A DNA stretch of 64,000 bases from JBGSTR01 sp963707135 (GTDB lineage: Bacteria; Pseudomonadota; Gammaproteobacteria; Chromatiales; Chromatiaceae): positions 1 through 64,000 of the forward strand of contig CAVPOY010000005.1 in NCBI GenBank assembly GCA_963707135.1, read 5' to 3'. The notes beneath the pieces were generated by a model that was not told the origin of the DNA, searched no databases, and was given only the letters and a program-made list of their open reading frames with translations. Shown piece by piece: positions 17,850 to 26,597 of this stretch. The translations under genes were made by a program, and so were the position numbers. Within the stretch, counting starts at the first letter, position 1, and the number at the start of each line of letters is the position of its first letter.

Positions 17850-18016
17850 TCAGGTCGATGTCCTTGAACCTGCCGTCCGGGTCGCACCACGCCTTCAGGT
17901 GGCGGCAAGTGTCGCCGCCAGAAGTCACCCACAGCTCGCCGTGCAGGCAGCCGCTCGACGCGCAGAGCGACTCGATGCCGCCCAGCACGGCGACGTAGAG
18001 CCCAACAAGGCGCGTA
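17850..18016 (-). pseudogene. Possible gene remnant of unknown type
   Basis: A minus-strand frame ends GELWVTSGGDTCRHLKAWCD-PDGRFKDIDLK followed by TGA at 17850-17852. Its residue composition looks protein-like, but the reading ends without a start codon near the LysR gene stop. It may be the 3' end of a gene displaced by the mobile elements. The rest of 17723-18027 shows no gene. Confidence 0.25.
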
Positions 18017-18027
18017 TCGAGATACCG

Positions 18028-18984
18028 CTAAGTTCCTTCCGTCGGCCGCGGACCTTCGCCTAAGTCCCCGAGAGCAAGCTCGCGATCCCAATAGGGATGG
18101 TCACCGAAGCGTTCGGCGAGAAATTCGGCGCAGACCTGCACGCGACGCGGTATCAGTCGGCCGGGTGGGTAGAGCGCATAGATCCCGGTCGCCGGGCGTC
18201 GAAACTCGTTGAGGATGGTCTTCAGTCTGCCGCTGGCGATCAGCCCGGACACGATGAAGGTGGGGCTGGTGACGATTCCCAGCCCGGCGACCGCCGCGGC
18301 GGCCAGCACGTCACCGTTGTTGGCACGCATTCGGATGTCCGGGATCGCGTTGCCCACTCCCTGCCCGTCCGCCGAGAACGCCCAGGCCAGCTTCAGCGGA
18401 ATATTCGCGTAGTGCATCCCGGTATGTCCTTCCAGGTCTCTCGGGTGCCGCGGTACGCCGTGCCGTGCCAGATAATCGGGGCTTGCGCAGGTCACGAAGC
18501 GCGCGGTTCCCACCCGCCGCGCGACCAGTGTCGAATCGCGCAACGGACCGATGCGCACCGCCATGTCGAAGCCCTCATCGACCAGGTTGACCTCGCGGTC
18601 GTTCAGATCGAGGTCGAGCTCGATTCCAGGGTGCGCGACCATGAACTCGTTGAGCGCCGAGCTCAGGTGATGCAGGCCGAACGACAGGGGCGCGGCGATC
18701 CGCAGGCTGCCGCGCAGGGCTGCCGAAACGTTGACGATCGACTCTTCCGCCTCGTCCAGGTCGGCCAGGATGCGAGCCGCCCGAGCGTGGAACTGCTGGC
18801 CCGGACCGGTTAGGGACAGGCTGCGTGTCGTGCGTTGCAGCAGCTGCACGCCGAGCCGCCCCTCGAGCAGGCTCACACGACGACTGACCACCGATTTGGC
18901 GACACCCAGACGCTCGGCGGCCCGACTGAAGCTGCCGGTCTCCACCACCGTCACGAAGGCTTGCAGGTTGGCGAATTTGTCCAT
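18028..18984 (-). CDS. LysR-family transcriptional regulator
   Basis: 318 residues. The N-terminal winged helix-turn-helix is GSFSRAAERLGVAKSVVSRR followed by LEGRLGVQLLQRTTRSL; the periplasmic-binding-like effector domain runs from about residue 90 (LRGSLRIAAPLSFG...). It belongs to the large subgroup of LysR proteins that control a divergently transcribed oxidoreductase. Here the azoreductase and pirin genes lie divergently 239 bases away, so these are the likely targets. The effector is unknown. Confidence 0.9.
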   Translation of the reverse strand: MDKFANLQAFVTVVETGSFSRAAERLGVAKSVVSRRVSLLEGRLGVQLLQRTTRSLSLTGPGQQFHARAARILADLDEAEESIVNVSAALRGSLRIAAPLSFGLHHLSSALNEFMVAHPGIELDLDLNDREVNLVDEGFDMAVRIGPLRDSTLVARRVGTARFVTCASPDYLARHGVPRHPRDLEGHTGMHYANIPLKLAWAFSADGQGVGNAIPDIRMRANNGDVLAAAAVAGLGIVTSPTFIVSGLIASGRLKTILNEFRRPATGIYALYPPGRLIPRRVQVCAEFLAERFGDHPYWDRELALGDLGEGPRPTEGT

Positions 18985-19017
18985 TTTGTTCGACCAGAAG
19001 GAACAGTGTTTGCAGTT

Positions 19018-19055
19018 TAGCCGTATTTATTGCTTGCCGGCCCATAGCCATATTT
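19018..19055. promoter_or_regulatory. Direct repeat in the LysR/azoreductase intergenic region
   Basis: TAGCCGTATTT at 19018-19028 and TAGCCATATTT at 19045-19055, 27 bases apart and 34 bases upstream of the LysR start. Position and spacing fit binding sites for the LysR protein or the regulator's own promoter. Inference only. Confidence 0.3.
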
Positions 19056-19223
19056 GCTCCCGACCGGCAGGCATTCGGCCCGCCTTCAACTTACGGGAGA
19101 AGACCGATGGAGACATCTCGACCGAACGCCGGGCGGCAGCCCGGGGGCCGGGCACCGACACCGGACATTTTCACCCCCGCCGCATCGTTCGCGCTGGCCG
19201 CCAGGCACTGAGGAGACACCCGC

Positions 19224-19850
19224 ATGCAACCTAAACGGATAAAGAACGTTCTCCGCATCGACAGCAGTGCACGCCGGGAGGACTCGATGACACGCGAGCT
19301 CGGAGACGAGGTCGTGCGCCGACTCGCCGCCGCGAACCCGGGCATGCGCTTGGTCGATCTGGACCTCGCCAAGGGCATGCCGCACATCGACGCCGACTGG
19401 GTGACGGCCAATTTCACCAAGGCCGAGGAGCGCTCTGGCGAGCAGAGTGAGCGGCTGGCGTTGTCCGACCAGTTGATCGCCGCGTTGCGCGACGCCGATG
19501 CCTTGGTACTCACCGTTCCCCTGTACAACTTCTCGGTGCCGTCGGTGCTCAAGGCCTGGATAGACCAGGTGTGCCGCGCGGGCGTGACTTTCCGGTACAC
19601 GCCTGCTGGACCGCGGGGCCTGCTCGCGGACAGGCCCGCGTATCTGGTGATGGCCTCTGGCGGCGTGCCGTTCGGCAGCCCGGGAGACTTTGCCAGCGGC
19701 TATCTCAAACAGGTTCTGGGCTTCATCGGCATAAGCGACGTACGTCTGGTCGGTGCCGAGCGCGTGGCGACGGACGCCGGCGCGGCACGCGAGTCCGCCC
19801 TGGCCGAGCTTGATCAATGGCTGCCCCGAGTCGCGGTCGAGGCGGCGTGA
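19224..19850 (+). CDS. azoR: FMN-dependent NADH-azoreductase
   Basis: 208-residue flavodoxin-like oxidoreductase. N-terminal FMN-phosphate loop VLRIDSSARREDSMTREL, FMN-ring segment LTVPLYNFSVPSVLKAWIDQV, and the VMASGGVPFGSPGDF loop are the AzoR pattern. The enzyme family reduces quinones and azo compounds by two electrons, using NADH, as a defence against electrophilic quinones. Ten bases separate its stop from the pirin gene, so they form an operon, probably controlled by the divergent LysR. Confidence 0.85.
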   Translation: MQPKRIKNVLRIDSSARREDSMTRELGDEVVRRLAAANPGMRLVDLDLAKGMPHIDADWVTANFTKAEERSGEQSERLALSDQLIAALRDADALVLTVPLYNFSVPSVLKAWIDQVCRAGVTFRYTPAGPRGLLADRPAYLVMASGGVPFGSPGDFASGYLKQVLGFIGISDVRLVGAERVATDAGAARESALAELDQWLPRVAVEAA

Positions 19851-19860
19851 GGAGGTGGAT

Positions 19861-20736
19861 ATGGACAATCAAATCGATGCGCACCCGATGTACACGCGCC
19901 ACCTGTCCCGGGTCGTGCGGGGGCTGCCGACGACCGACGGGGCAGGCGTCGAGCTGACCCGGGTTATCGGTCAGCCGGCACTGCCGATGCTCGATCCGTT
20001 CCTGCTGCTGGACGCGTTCCGCTCCGACCGCCCGGGCGACTATATCGCCGGTTTCCCAGCACACCCCCACCGCGGGTTCGAGACCGTCACCTATATGCTG
20101 GCCGGGCGCATGCGACATCGCGACAACGCTGGCCACGACGGGCTGATCGAGCCCGGGGGCATCCAGTGGATGACGGCCGGGCGCGGGATCGTCCACTCGG
20201 AGATGCCCGAGCAGCAGGAGGGCCTGCTGGAGGGTTTCCAGCTGTGGGTGAACCTGCCGGCGGCGCACAAGATGGACCCACCGGCCTATCAGGAGCATCC
20301 CGCCGCAGCCATACCGACCGAGCGGCGCGACGGCGATGTCCTCGCGCGGGTGGTGGCCGGCGAGACCACGCGGGGGACGCGCGGGCCGATCATCCAGCCG
20401 CTGACCGAGCCGCTCTATCTGGACGTGCAACTGCCCGCGGGCACGCGTTTCGACGAGTCGCTGCCGCAAGACCACCGCGCCTTCGTTTACGTCATTGCCG
20501 GAACCCTGCTCGGCGAGGGCGCGGACGGCGGGGCCGTCACGCTCGGACGGGACGATCTGGCGGTGCTGTCCGGCGGGCACGGGGTCTCGGTATGGTCGGG
20601 CGAGAGCGGCAGTCGCTTCCTGTTGGTTTCCGGTCGGCCGCTCAACGAGCCGGTCGCCCGCGGAGGGCCGTTCGTGATGAACACCCGCGCCGAGATCCTG
20701 CAGGCTAACGCGGACTACCTGGCGGGGCGGTTTTGA
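19861..20736 (+). CDS. Pirin-family protein (possible quercetinase)
   Basis: 291 residues, two cupin domains. ATG 19861 is preceded by GAGGAGGTGG. The N-terminal domain has the pirin metal site FPAHPHRGFETVTYML with HRDNAGHDGLIEPGGIQWMTAGRGIVHSE (three His, one Glu). The C-terminal domain is the degenerate cupin with FVYVIAGTLL. Bacterial pirins often have quercetin dioxygenase activity or act in stress responses; the physiological role is uncertain. It is the second gene of the azoR operon. Confidence 0.88.
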   Translation: MDNQIDAHPMYTRHLSRVVRGLPTTDGAGVELTRVIGQPALPMLDPFLLLDAFRSDRPGDYIAGFPAHPHRGFETVTYMLAGRMRHRDNAGHDGLIEPGGIQWMTAGRGIVHSEMPEQQEGLLEGFQLWVNLPAAHKMDPPAYQEHPAAAIPTERRDGDVLARVVAGETTRGTRGPIIQPLTEPLYLDVQLPAGTRFDESLPQDHRAFVYVIAGTLLGEGADGGAVTLGRDDLAVLSGGHGVSVWSGESGSRFLLVSGRPLNEPVARGGPFVMNTRAEILQANADYLAGRF

Positions 20737-20742
20737 TGTCTC

Positions 20743-20761
20743 GGCGCCAGACAAGGGCGCC
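20743..20761. terminator. GC-rich hairpin between convergent genes
   Basis: GGCGCC at 20743-20748 and again at 20756-20761, self-complementary arms with a 7-base loop, in the 34-base gap between the pirin stop and the stop of the convergent hydrolase gene. No T-run, so weak as a terminator. Confidence 0.25.
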
Positions 20762-20770
20762 CGGTTGACG

Positions 20771-21583
20771 TCACAGCTCCCCCTCGACTTGCCAGGTACG
20801 CTCGATCCACGCCAGCAGGTAATCCGCCACCTCACGCCAGCGCGATTCCAGCATCATGGCGTGCGCCATATCGGGAAAGACGCGGCACTCGGCCCGGTAG
20901 AAGCGGGCCGTATCCCTGACCAGCGACGGCGCCACGAAGGTGTCCTGTTCCGCCCCCAGGATCAGCATCGGCGCCCGCACCTGACCCGGGTTAAGACGCA
21001 ACGGATTGAGCCCCATCATGTCGAGTACAACCCTTTGGGATTCGGCCTGGCCGTAGTCCAGGTAACCTTGCAGCTCAGAGTCGGATGCGTCCGGGGAAAA
21101 CAGCAGGCGCCGCATCATGGAGACAGAACCGTAGCTCGGCCCGAGAACGGAATACAGCGCCACCTGCTGGAACAAGAACGGATGGCGCATCATCATCTCG
21201 AGATTGGATGCCAACAGACCCTGCGGCGGAACGGAGGCCATCAGCACCACGCCGGCGACCTCGGGCGCGCGCTCCAAGAGCTTCTGGACCACCATTCCGC
21301 CCATTGAGTGCCCGATCACAATCGGCGGCCGCGCCATGATTGAGACCGCCTTCGCCAGGTCGGCCACATAGTCGGCCAGTCCCCAGGTATGCAGCCGTTC
21401 GTGCCCCTCGCTGCGTCCGTGCCCGCGCAGGCTGAGGGCGTGGACGGCGTAGCCGTTGTGCGCGAAAAAGGGCAGGAAGTTCGGGTCCCACACACGCGCA
21501 TCGGTGAAGGACCCGTGCAGGAAAAGCAGCGGCGGAACCTTGGGGGCTGTGTCCGGGTAGCGGCTTAGCATATCCAAGTGCAT
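20771..21583 (-). CDS. Alpha/beta-hydrolase
   Basis: 270 residues. ATG 21583 is chosen because AAGGAG stands about ten bases upstream; a longer start lacks a ribosome site. Fold features: oxyanion region PLLFLHGSFTDARVW, nucleophile elbow GHSMGG, acidic residue in LILGAEQDTFVA, and histidine in FPDMAHAMM. Cytoplasmic esterase/lipase-like or C-C hydrolase; substrate not predictable. Convergent to the azoR-pirin operon. Confidence 0.8.
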   Translation of the reverse strand: MHLDMLSRYPDTAPKVPPLLFLHGSFTDARVWDPNFLPFFAHNGYAVHALSLRGHGRSEGHERLHTWGLADYVADLAKAVSIMARPPIVIGHSMGGMVVQKLLERAPEVAGVVLMASVPPQGLLASNLEMMMRHPFLFQQVALYSVLGPSYGSVSMMRRLLFSPDASDSELQGYLDYGQAESQRVVLDMMGLNPLRLNPGQVRAPMLILGAEQDTFVAPSLVRDTARFYRAECRVFPDMAHAMMLESRWREVADYLLAWIERTWQVEGEL

Positions 21584-21889
21584 GACGGAGGACTCCTTCG
21601 GCGGATGGGTTGCTGCCAAGAGCAACACCCTAAGGGATCAGGGGCGGCCACCCGGGACACCTTATCGAACATACAAGGGCTTGGATTCGTTGATGACGTA
21701 CGGGCCTCGGTCGCGGCTGGCGGGCGCCTTTGCGGACATTGCCGCGCTTGCCGTCCCCAATGGGTCCACTAAGGAGCACCGCCCGGGTGTGTGCGCGCAG
21801 CGCCGGGCCCTGCCCCCGTGCCGACCATTCACCCCGGGTAATTGGAACCGCGGTCTGACGCCTGTGCTGCAGCGGAAAGGTCAAGCTGT
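21584..21889. other. Intergenic, 306 bp, nothing recognised
   Basis: Between the hydrolase start and the bioD stop. It should hold the hydrolase promoter, but no convincing -35/-10 pair, hairpin or small gene was seen. Confidence 0.4.
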
Positions 21890-22615
21890 CTAGCGCTCGC
21901 GACCGCGGCCCCGCGCCCTGCCGCCGTCCTTGGGGCTTGGCGGGCAGAGCAGCTCCGGGTGCACGAATTGGGCGAACGCATCGGGTCCGGGCTGGTCGAG
22001 CCAGGGAACCACGCCGATGCAGGGGGCGCCGATCAGCGCCGCAAGCGTCGCCAGATTCTCGTCCCGTGCCAGCATCGAGGGCTCGATCTGGTTCGCGACC
22101 CAGCCCGAGAGCCGATTGCCGCCCGCGCGGATGCTTTCAACCGAGAGCAGCGCGTGATTGATGCAGCCGAGTCTCACGCCCACCACCAGCAGAACCGAAA
22201 GCCCCAGGGCCCCGGGGATGTCGCCGACGAAGGTCGTTGGTCCGAGCGGGACCCGCCAGCCGCCGACACCCTCTACGATCATCCAGTCGGCCCGTTTCGC
22301 GAGCGTCTGGTAAGCGCTAACGATGGTAGCGAGCTCGATCTCGGACCCCGCCTGGCCGGCGGCGATATGGGGTGCGATCGGTGGTGCGAAGGCGTATGGG
22401 TTGACCAGCTCGTAGGGGGCGGGCGTCGTCCCTTGCTCCAGAAGCCGCAGGGCGTCGTCGTTGTGCAAGCCCGCCGCGTCCCGCGTGCAACCGGTCGCGA
22501 CGGGCTTCATGCCGAGCACGCGCAACCCCCGCGCCTTAAGCGCCGCCATCAGTCCCAGCGAGATCTCGGTCTTGCCGCAGTCGGTGTCGGTGCCGGTGAC
22601 GAACAGACCGTTCAA
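21890..22615 (-). CDS. bioD: ATP-dependent dethiobiotin synthetase
   Basis: Closes the ureido ring of dethiobiotin from 7,8-diaminopelargonate, CO2 and ATP. 241 residues with the P-loop GTDTDCGKTE at 8-17, MKPVATGC, and the VEGVGGWRVPL motif. The start codon TTG (22613-22615) overlaps the bioC stop, and no better start exists, so translation is coupled. Last gene of bioBFHCD. No bioA gene follows here; it must be elsewhere. Confidence 0.92.
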   Translation of the reverse strand: MNGLFVTGTDTDCGKTEISLGLMAALKARGLRVLGMKPVATGCTRDAAGLHNDDALRLLEQGTTPAPYELVNPYAFAPPIAPHIAAGQAGSEIELATIVSAYQTLAKRADWMIVEGVGGWRVPLGPTTFVGDIPGALGLSVLLVVGVRLGCINHALLSVESIRAGGNRLSGWVANQIEPSMLARDENLATLAALIGAPCIGVVPWLDQPGPDAFAQFVHPELLCPPSPKDGGRARGRGRER

Positions 22616-23475
22616 GCGCCGCCCCGGCGCCCGACGGCACTCAGCGGGACCGCGACGCCGCCGGCTACGGGCTTTTGCTCAGGCACCCAGGCGTGCCCGT
22701 AGATCACCTCGTAGCTGGCGGGCAACCGACCGTCGCGGCGGTGTACCTCGTAGGCCCGGTTCACGGCCGCCAGCCGGCCGCGCCCGGTGAGGCCGCGGGG
22801 CCGCGCGGCGGTGGCGTTGTGGGCACCGAGCACCTTGAGGTCGGACATCAGATCGACCGTCCGCTCGTAGGTCACGGTGAGCCGCTCGGCGTCTACGACC
22901 GGGTCCGCGAATCGCGCCCGCACGAGCGCGTCGCCGATGTCGTGCATGTCCTGGAACGGGCTCACGTGCGAGTGCCCATCGGCGGCCGACCAGGCGGAGC
23001 GCAGCTCGATCAGGGTGTCGGGGCCGAAGGTCGTGAAGGTCAGCAGACCGCCGGGGCGCAGCACACGGAGACACTCGGCGAAGGTCCCCGCGAGGTCATT
23101 GCACCACTGAAGGGTCAGGTTGGAGACGATCAGGTCCACGGCACCGTCGGCCAGCGGCAGGCCCTCGGCATCGGCGCAGAGGCAGTAGGGGCGGCGCAGC
23201 CAGCCGCCCTGGCGGCGCGCCCGCGCGAGCATGCCGTACGCGAAGTCCAGGGCGATCACCCGGGCCTTGCGGAAACGGCGGTTGAGCGCGTCGATCGCGT
23301 AGCCGGTGCCGCTCCCCAGGTCCAGCACCAAGCGCGGCTCCAGCCGCATATAGTCGAACCGCTCGAGCAGCCGGTCGGCAACCTCGCGCTGCAGCACGGC
23401 CGCCCGGTCGTAGGATGCGGCGGCGCGTTCGAAAGAAAGACGCGCCCGGCGCTTGTCGATCGGCGGGTCGCTCAC
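22612..23475 (-). CDS. bioC: Malonyl-ACP O-methyltransferase
   Basis: Methylates malonyl-ACP to disguise it for pimeloyl synthesis by the fatty-acid machinery. 287 residues from GTG 23475, which overlaps the bioH stop (GTGA). The SAM-binding motif LDLGSGTGYA lies at 51-60; further class-I methyltransferase motifs are VDLIVSNLTLQWCNDL and RVLRPGGLLTFTTFG. The frame is open far upstream, but that part is out of phase with the bioH protein and is not used. Confidence 0.92.
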   Translation of the reverse strand: MSDPPIDKRRARLSFERAAASYDRAAVLQREVADRLLERFDYMRLEPRLVLDLGSGTGYAIDALNRRFRKARVIALDFAYGMLARARRQGGWLRRPYCLCADAEGLPLADGAVDLIVSNLTLQWCNDLAGTFAECLRVLRPGGLLTFTTFGPDTLIELRSAWSAADGHSHVSPFQDMHDIGDALVRARFADPVVDAERLTVTYERTVDLMSDLKVLGAHNATAARPRGLTGRGRLAAVNRAYEVHRRDGRLPASYEVIYGHAWVPEQKPVAGGVAVPLSAVGRRGGA

Positions 23476-24260
23476 GCGCGCTGCTCCTCCAGAAAACCCC
23501 GCAGGGCGCCAAGGGTCTCCGCTCGGTGCGACAGGAAGGGTGCGTGGGCCGCGCCGGGGATGACGACCGTCCGCGCACCAGGCATCAGGATCTCGATGCG
23601 CCCGGCAACCGCCGCCGGCACCAGGGTGTCGCGGCCGCCGAATAGCCACAGGGCCGGGCAACGGACGTCCGGCAACGGACCGCGCAGGTCCTCGTTGCGG
23701 AGCAGGTCGAGCCCGACCGACAGGGCGGCCGGGTCCGGTTCGGGCCTGCTGGCGAGCCGGCGGCGGAGCTCGCGCAGGGTCTCGCGCGCATCTTCGCTGC
23801 CGCGAAGCTCCAGCGTCAGGAATCGCGAGAGGGTACCCGACGGGTCCGAGGTAAGGCTGTCGTGGAATTGGGCCAGCGTTTCCTCGGGCATCGCCGGCAT
23901 CCAGTCGGCCGCGCGGACGAACCGTGGCGTGGCCGTCATCAGGATCAACGCGCCGATACGCTCCGGTGCGCCCCGCGCCGCCGCGAGCGCGACCAGACCA
24001 CCCAGCGACCAGCCCAGCCAGACCGCACGCTCCGGAGCCGCGGCCAGACAGGCGTCGGCCCAGGTCCGGAGGTCGTTCTGGCCTGGATCGAAACGGCATC
24101 GCCCGTGACCGGGAAGCTCGATGGGGTACGGCCGCAACCCCGGGGCAATCTGCGCCGGAAACCCGTTCCAGACCGCGGCATTCATGCCCCAGCCATGGAT
24201 CAGGACCAGGTTACCGTCCGAGCGCTCCCCGGGATCCGGGATGGACGCAGACGTGCTCAC
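23472..24260 (-). CDS. bioH: Pimeloyl-ACP methyl ester esterase
   Basis: Removes the methyl group from pimeloyl-ACP methyl ester, ending the BioC-initiated chain. 262 residues, alpha/beta-hydrolase: NLVLIHGWGMNAAVW, nucleophile in GWSLGG (S85), acid in LFGGRDTLVP, histidine in PGAAHAPF. Start GTG 24260 overlaps the bioF stop (GTGA). Confidence 0.92.
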   Translation of the reverse strand: MSTSASIPDPGERSDGNLVLIHGWGMNAAVWNGFPAQIAPGLRPYPIELPGHGRCRFDPGQNDLRTWADACLAAAPERAVWLGWSLGGLVALAAARGAPERIGALILMTATPRFVRAADWMPAMPEETLAQFHDSLTSDPSGTLSRFLTLELRGSEDARETLRELRRRLASRPEPDPAALSVGLDLLRNEDLRGPLPDVRCPALWLFGGRDTLVPAAVAGRIEILMPGARTVVIPGAAHAPFLSHRAETLGALRGFLEEQRA

Positions 24261-25438
24261 GCGGCCTGCCGGTCCGGCAAGGCGTCCAGCGCGTCGAGCA
24301 GCAGGTCCACATCGGCCTCCTCGTGGGCCGCCGAGAAACTGATGCGCAGCCGTGCGCCACCCTCGGGGACGGTCGGCGGACGAATGGCCGCGACCAGGAT
24401 CCCGGCCCGTTCCAGCGCCGCGCTCCAGTCAATGGCCCGCTCGGCAGTGCCGGCGATCAACGGCTGGATCGGCGTCTGGGAGTCGGCTAGCGGAAGCCCG
24501 AGCTGCCATGCGCCTTCTCTGAACCGGCGCACCAGCGTCCGGAGCCGCTCGCGGCGCCACTCATCCCGTCTCGCGATGGCCAGGCTGACCCGCGTCGCCT
24601 CGGCCAGCGCGGGCGGCGGCGCGGTGGTGTAGATGTAGCTGCGGGCACGCTGGATCAGGGTCTCGATCAGCGCCTCGGAGCCCGCGACGAATGCTCCGAA
24701 GGTCCCCAGGGCCTTGCCGAGGGTGCCCATCAGGATCGGCACCGCGTCGGCGTCGAGCGCGAACCGGTCCAGGCTGCCACGGCCCTCGTGGCCCAGCACG
24801 CCGAGACCGTGGGCGTCGTCCACCAGCAACCAGGCACCGGCGGCACGGGCGATACGCGCCAGCTCGGGCAGCGGCGCCAGGTCGCCGTCCATGCTGAAGA
24901 CGCCATCGGTCGCGATCAGCCGGGTGTCGTCTCCGCTCAGCATCCGGACCAGCGCACTCGGGTCGCCGTGCGGGTAGCGGGCCAGCGTCGCGCGCGAGAG
25001 CAAGGCGCCGTCTATCAGCGAGGCGTGGTTGAGCCGGTCCTCGAGCACCCTGTCACCGCGCCCGGCCAGGGCCGTGATCACGCCCAGATTCGCCATGTAG
25101 CCGGTCGAGAACAGCAGCGCCCGAGGCCGGTTGGTGAACTCGGCCAGCTCTTCCTCCAGCCTCTGGTGAGCGCGGCTGTGGCCGTTGACCAAATGGGCCG
25201 CCCCGCTGCCGACGCCCCAGCGCTCGGCCCCGTCGCGGAATGCCTGGATCACCTGGGGATGATTCGCGAGCCCCAGATAGTCGTTGCTGCAGAAGCTCAG
25301 CAATTCCCGGCCATTGACGACGGCTCGGGGCTGCTGCGGCCCCTCGATCACGCGCCGGCCGCGGTACAGGTGTGCCGCGCGCAGCCTGTCGAGCTCATCG
25401 GTGAGCCCGGCAGCAACGGGCGAGGCGTATCCGGTCAC
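24257..25438 (-). CDS. bioF: 8-amino-7-oxononanoate synthase
   Basis: PLP enzyme condensing pimeloyl-ACP with alanine. 393 residues, full length: FCSNDYLGLANHP, LFSTGYMANLGVI, DDAHGLGVLG, and the PLP lysine in LGKALGTFGAF. GTG start at 25438, four bases after the bioB stop. Part of bioBFHCD. Confidence 0.94.
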   Translation of the reverse strand: MTGYASPVAAGLTDELDRLRAAHLYRGRRVIEGPQQPRAVVNGRELLSFCSNDYLGLANHPQVIQAFRDGAERWGVGSGAAHLVNGHSRAHQRLEEELAEFTNRPRALLFSTGYMANLGVITALAGRGDRVLEDRLNHASLIDGALLSRATLARYPHGDPSALVRMLSGDDTRLIATDGVFSMDGDLAPLPELARIARAAGAWLLVDDAHGLGVLGHEGRGSLDRFALDADAVPILMGTLGKALGTFGAFVAGSEALIETLIQRARSYIYTTAPPPALAEATRVSLAIARRDEWRRERLRTLVRRFREGAWQLGLPLADSQTPIQPLIAGTAERAIDWSAALERAGILVAAIRPPTVPEGGARLRISFSAAHEEADVDLLLDALDALPDRQAA

Positions 25439-25442
25439 GTCG

Positions 25443-26462
25443 TCAGACGGGGGGCGGGTTGACGCCCCCGACCCGTTGGCAAGGCCCGGGCCGGGAGGGC
25501 TCGGCGTGCGGGGGCTCCGGCTCGAGACCCAGTCGCGCGAACAGCGCCCGGTCCCGATCCGACTCGGCGTTCGGCGTGGTCAGCAGGCGCTCGCCAAAGA
25601 ATACCGAGTTGGCGCCCGCGAAGAAGCACAGGGCCTGCAGCTCGTCGCTCATCTCGCCGCGTCCCGCCGAGAGCCGCACGTGGGAGGCGGGCATCAGGAT
25701 ACGCGCCGCCGCGACCGTGCGAACCAGCTCGAAGGGGTCGAGCTCCGCGGCCCCGAACAGCGGCGTGCCTTCGACCTGGACAAGCAAATTGATGGGCACC
25801 GACTCCGGGTGCACCGGCAGGTTGGCGAGCTGGCGCAGCAGCGAGGCGCGGTCCCGCCGCGACTCGCCCATGCCCAGAATGCCGCCGCTGCAGGTCTTGA
25901 GGCCGGCCGCCCGGACGTGCTCGAGCGTCTCGAGCCGATCCTGGTAGCCGCGGGTGGTGATGACCTGGCCGTAGAACTCCGGCGAGGTGTCCAGGTTGTG
26001 GTTGTAGTAGTCGAGCCCGGCCGACTTGAGCCGCCGCGCCTGCGCCCCGGTGAGCATGCCGAGCGTCACGCAGGTTTCCAAGCCAAGGGCGTGGACGCCC
26101 CCGATCATCGCGACCACGGAGTCCAGGTTCCTGTCGGTCGGGTTTCGCCAGGCGGCGCCCATGCAGAAGCGGGTCGCACCCTGGTCGCGGGCCGCTCTGG
26201 CACTGGCGAGCACCTCGTCGAGCGGCACCAGGCGCTCCGGCTCCAGACCTGTGTCGTGTCGGGCGCTCTGGGAACAATAGCCGCAGTCCTCCGGGCAGGC
26301 ACCGGTCTTGATACTGAGCAAGGTGCTGACCTGGACCCGGTTGGGGTCGAACCGATCCCGATGTCGCGACTGGGCGAGGAACAACAAATCGTTAAGGGGC
26401 CGATCGAGCAGGGACTCGATCTCCTCGAGTGTCCAGTCGTGGCGAGTCGGGTTCACGGGCAT
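25443..26462 (-). CDS. bioB: Biotin synthase
   Basis: Radical-SAM sulfur insertion into dethiobiotin. 339 residues from ATG 26462. The SAM [4Fe-4S] cysteines lie in CPEDCGYC (C56, C60, C63), and the [2Fe-2S] ligands in the CVTLGML, YYNHNLDTS and HVRLSAGR regions. The frame remains open upstream to 26561, but that stretch contains the promoter, so it is not translated. First gene of the operon. Confidence 0.95.
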   Translation of the reverse strand: MPVNPTRHDWTLEEIESLLDRPLNDLLFLAQSRHRDRFDPNRVQVSTLLSIKTGACPEDCGYCSQSARHDTGLEPERLVPLDEVLASARAARDQGATRFCMGAAWRNPTDRNLDSVVAMIGGVHALGLETCVTLGMLTGAQARRLKSAGLDYYNHNLDTSPEFYGQVITTRGYQDRLETLEHVRAAGLKTCSGGILGMGESRRDRASLLRQLANLPVHPESVPINLLVQVEGTPLFGAAELDPFELVRTVAAARILMPASHVRLSAGRGEMSDELQALCFFAGANSVFFGERLLTTPNAESDRDRALFARLGLEPEPPHAEPSRPGPCQRVGGVNPPPV

Positions 26463-26506
26463 GGGGTCGAACGGCAGGGCGCGAGTGTCAGTGGCGGAAC
26501 CTCGAC

Positions 26507-26534
26507 ATCCTAGGGCGCCGGGGTCGATTGTCAA
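26507..26534 (-). promoter_or_regulatory. Sigma70 promoter of the bio operon
   Basis: On the minus strand: TTGACA (complement of 26529-26534), 16-base spacer, TAGGAT (complement of 26507-26512). Transcription would begin near 26500, about 38 bases before the bioB ATG. The -35 box is a perfect consensus. Confidence 0.65.
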
Positions 26535-26597
26535 CCCGAAAGCCGGCTCGCGGTTTACCACGGCGTCGCTCCGGCCCTCATCCGGTCCCCGCGCCGA

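Noticed and set aside
22612..24099. 495-codon frame as a longer bioC
   Set aside because: The first ~208 codons lie out of frame over bioH, which is intact; bioC starts at GTG 23475.
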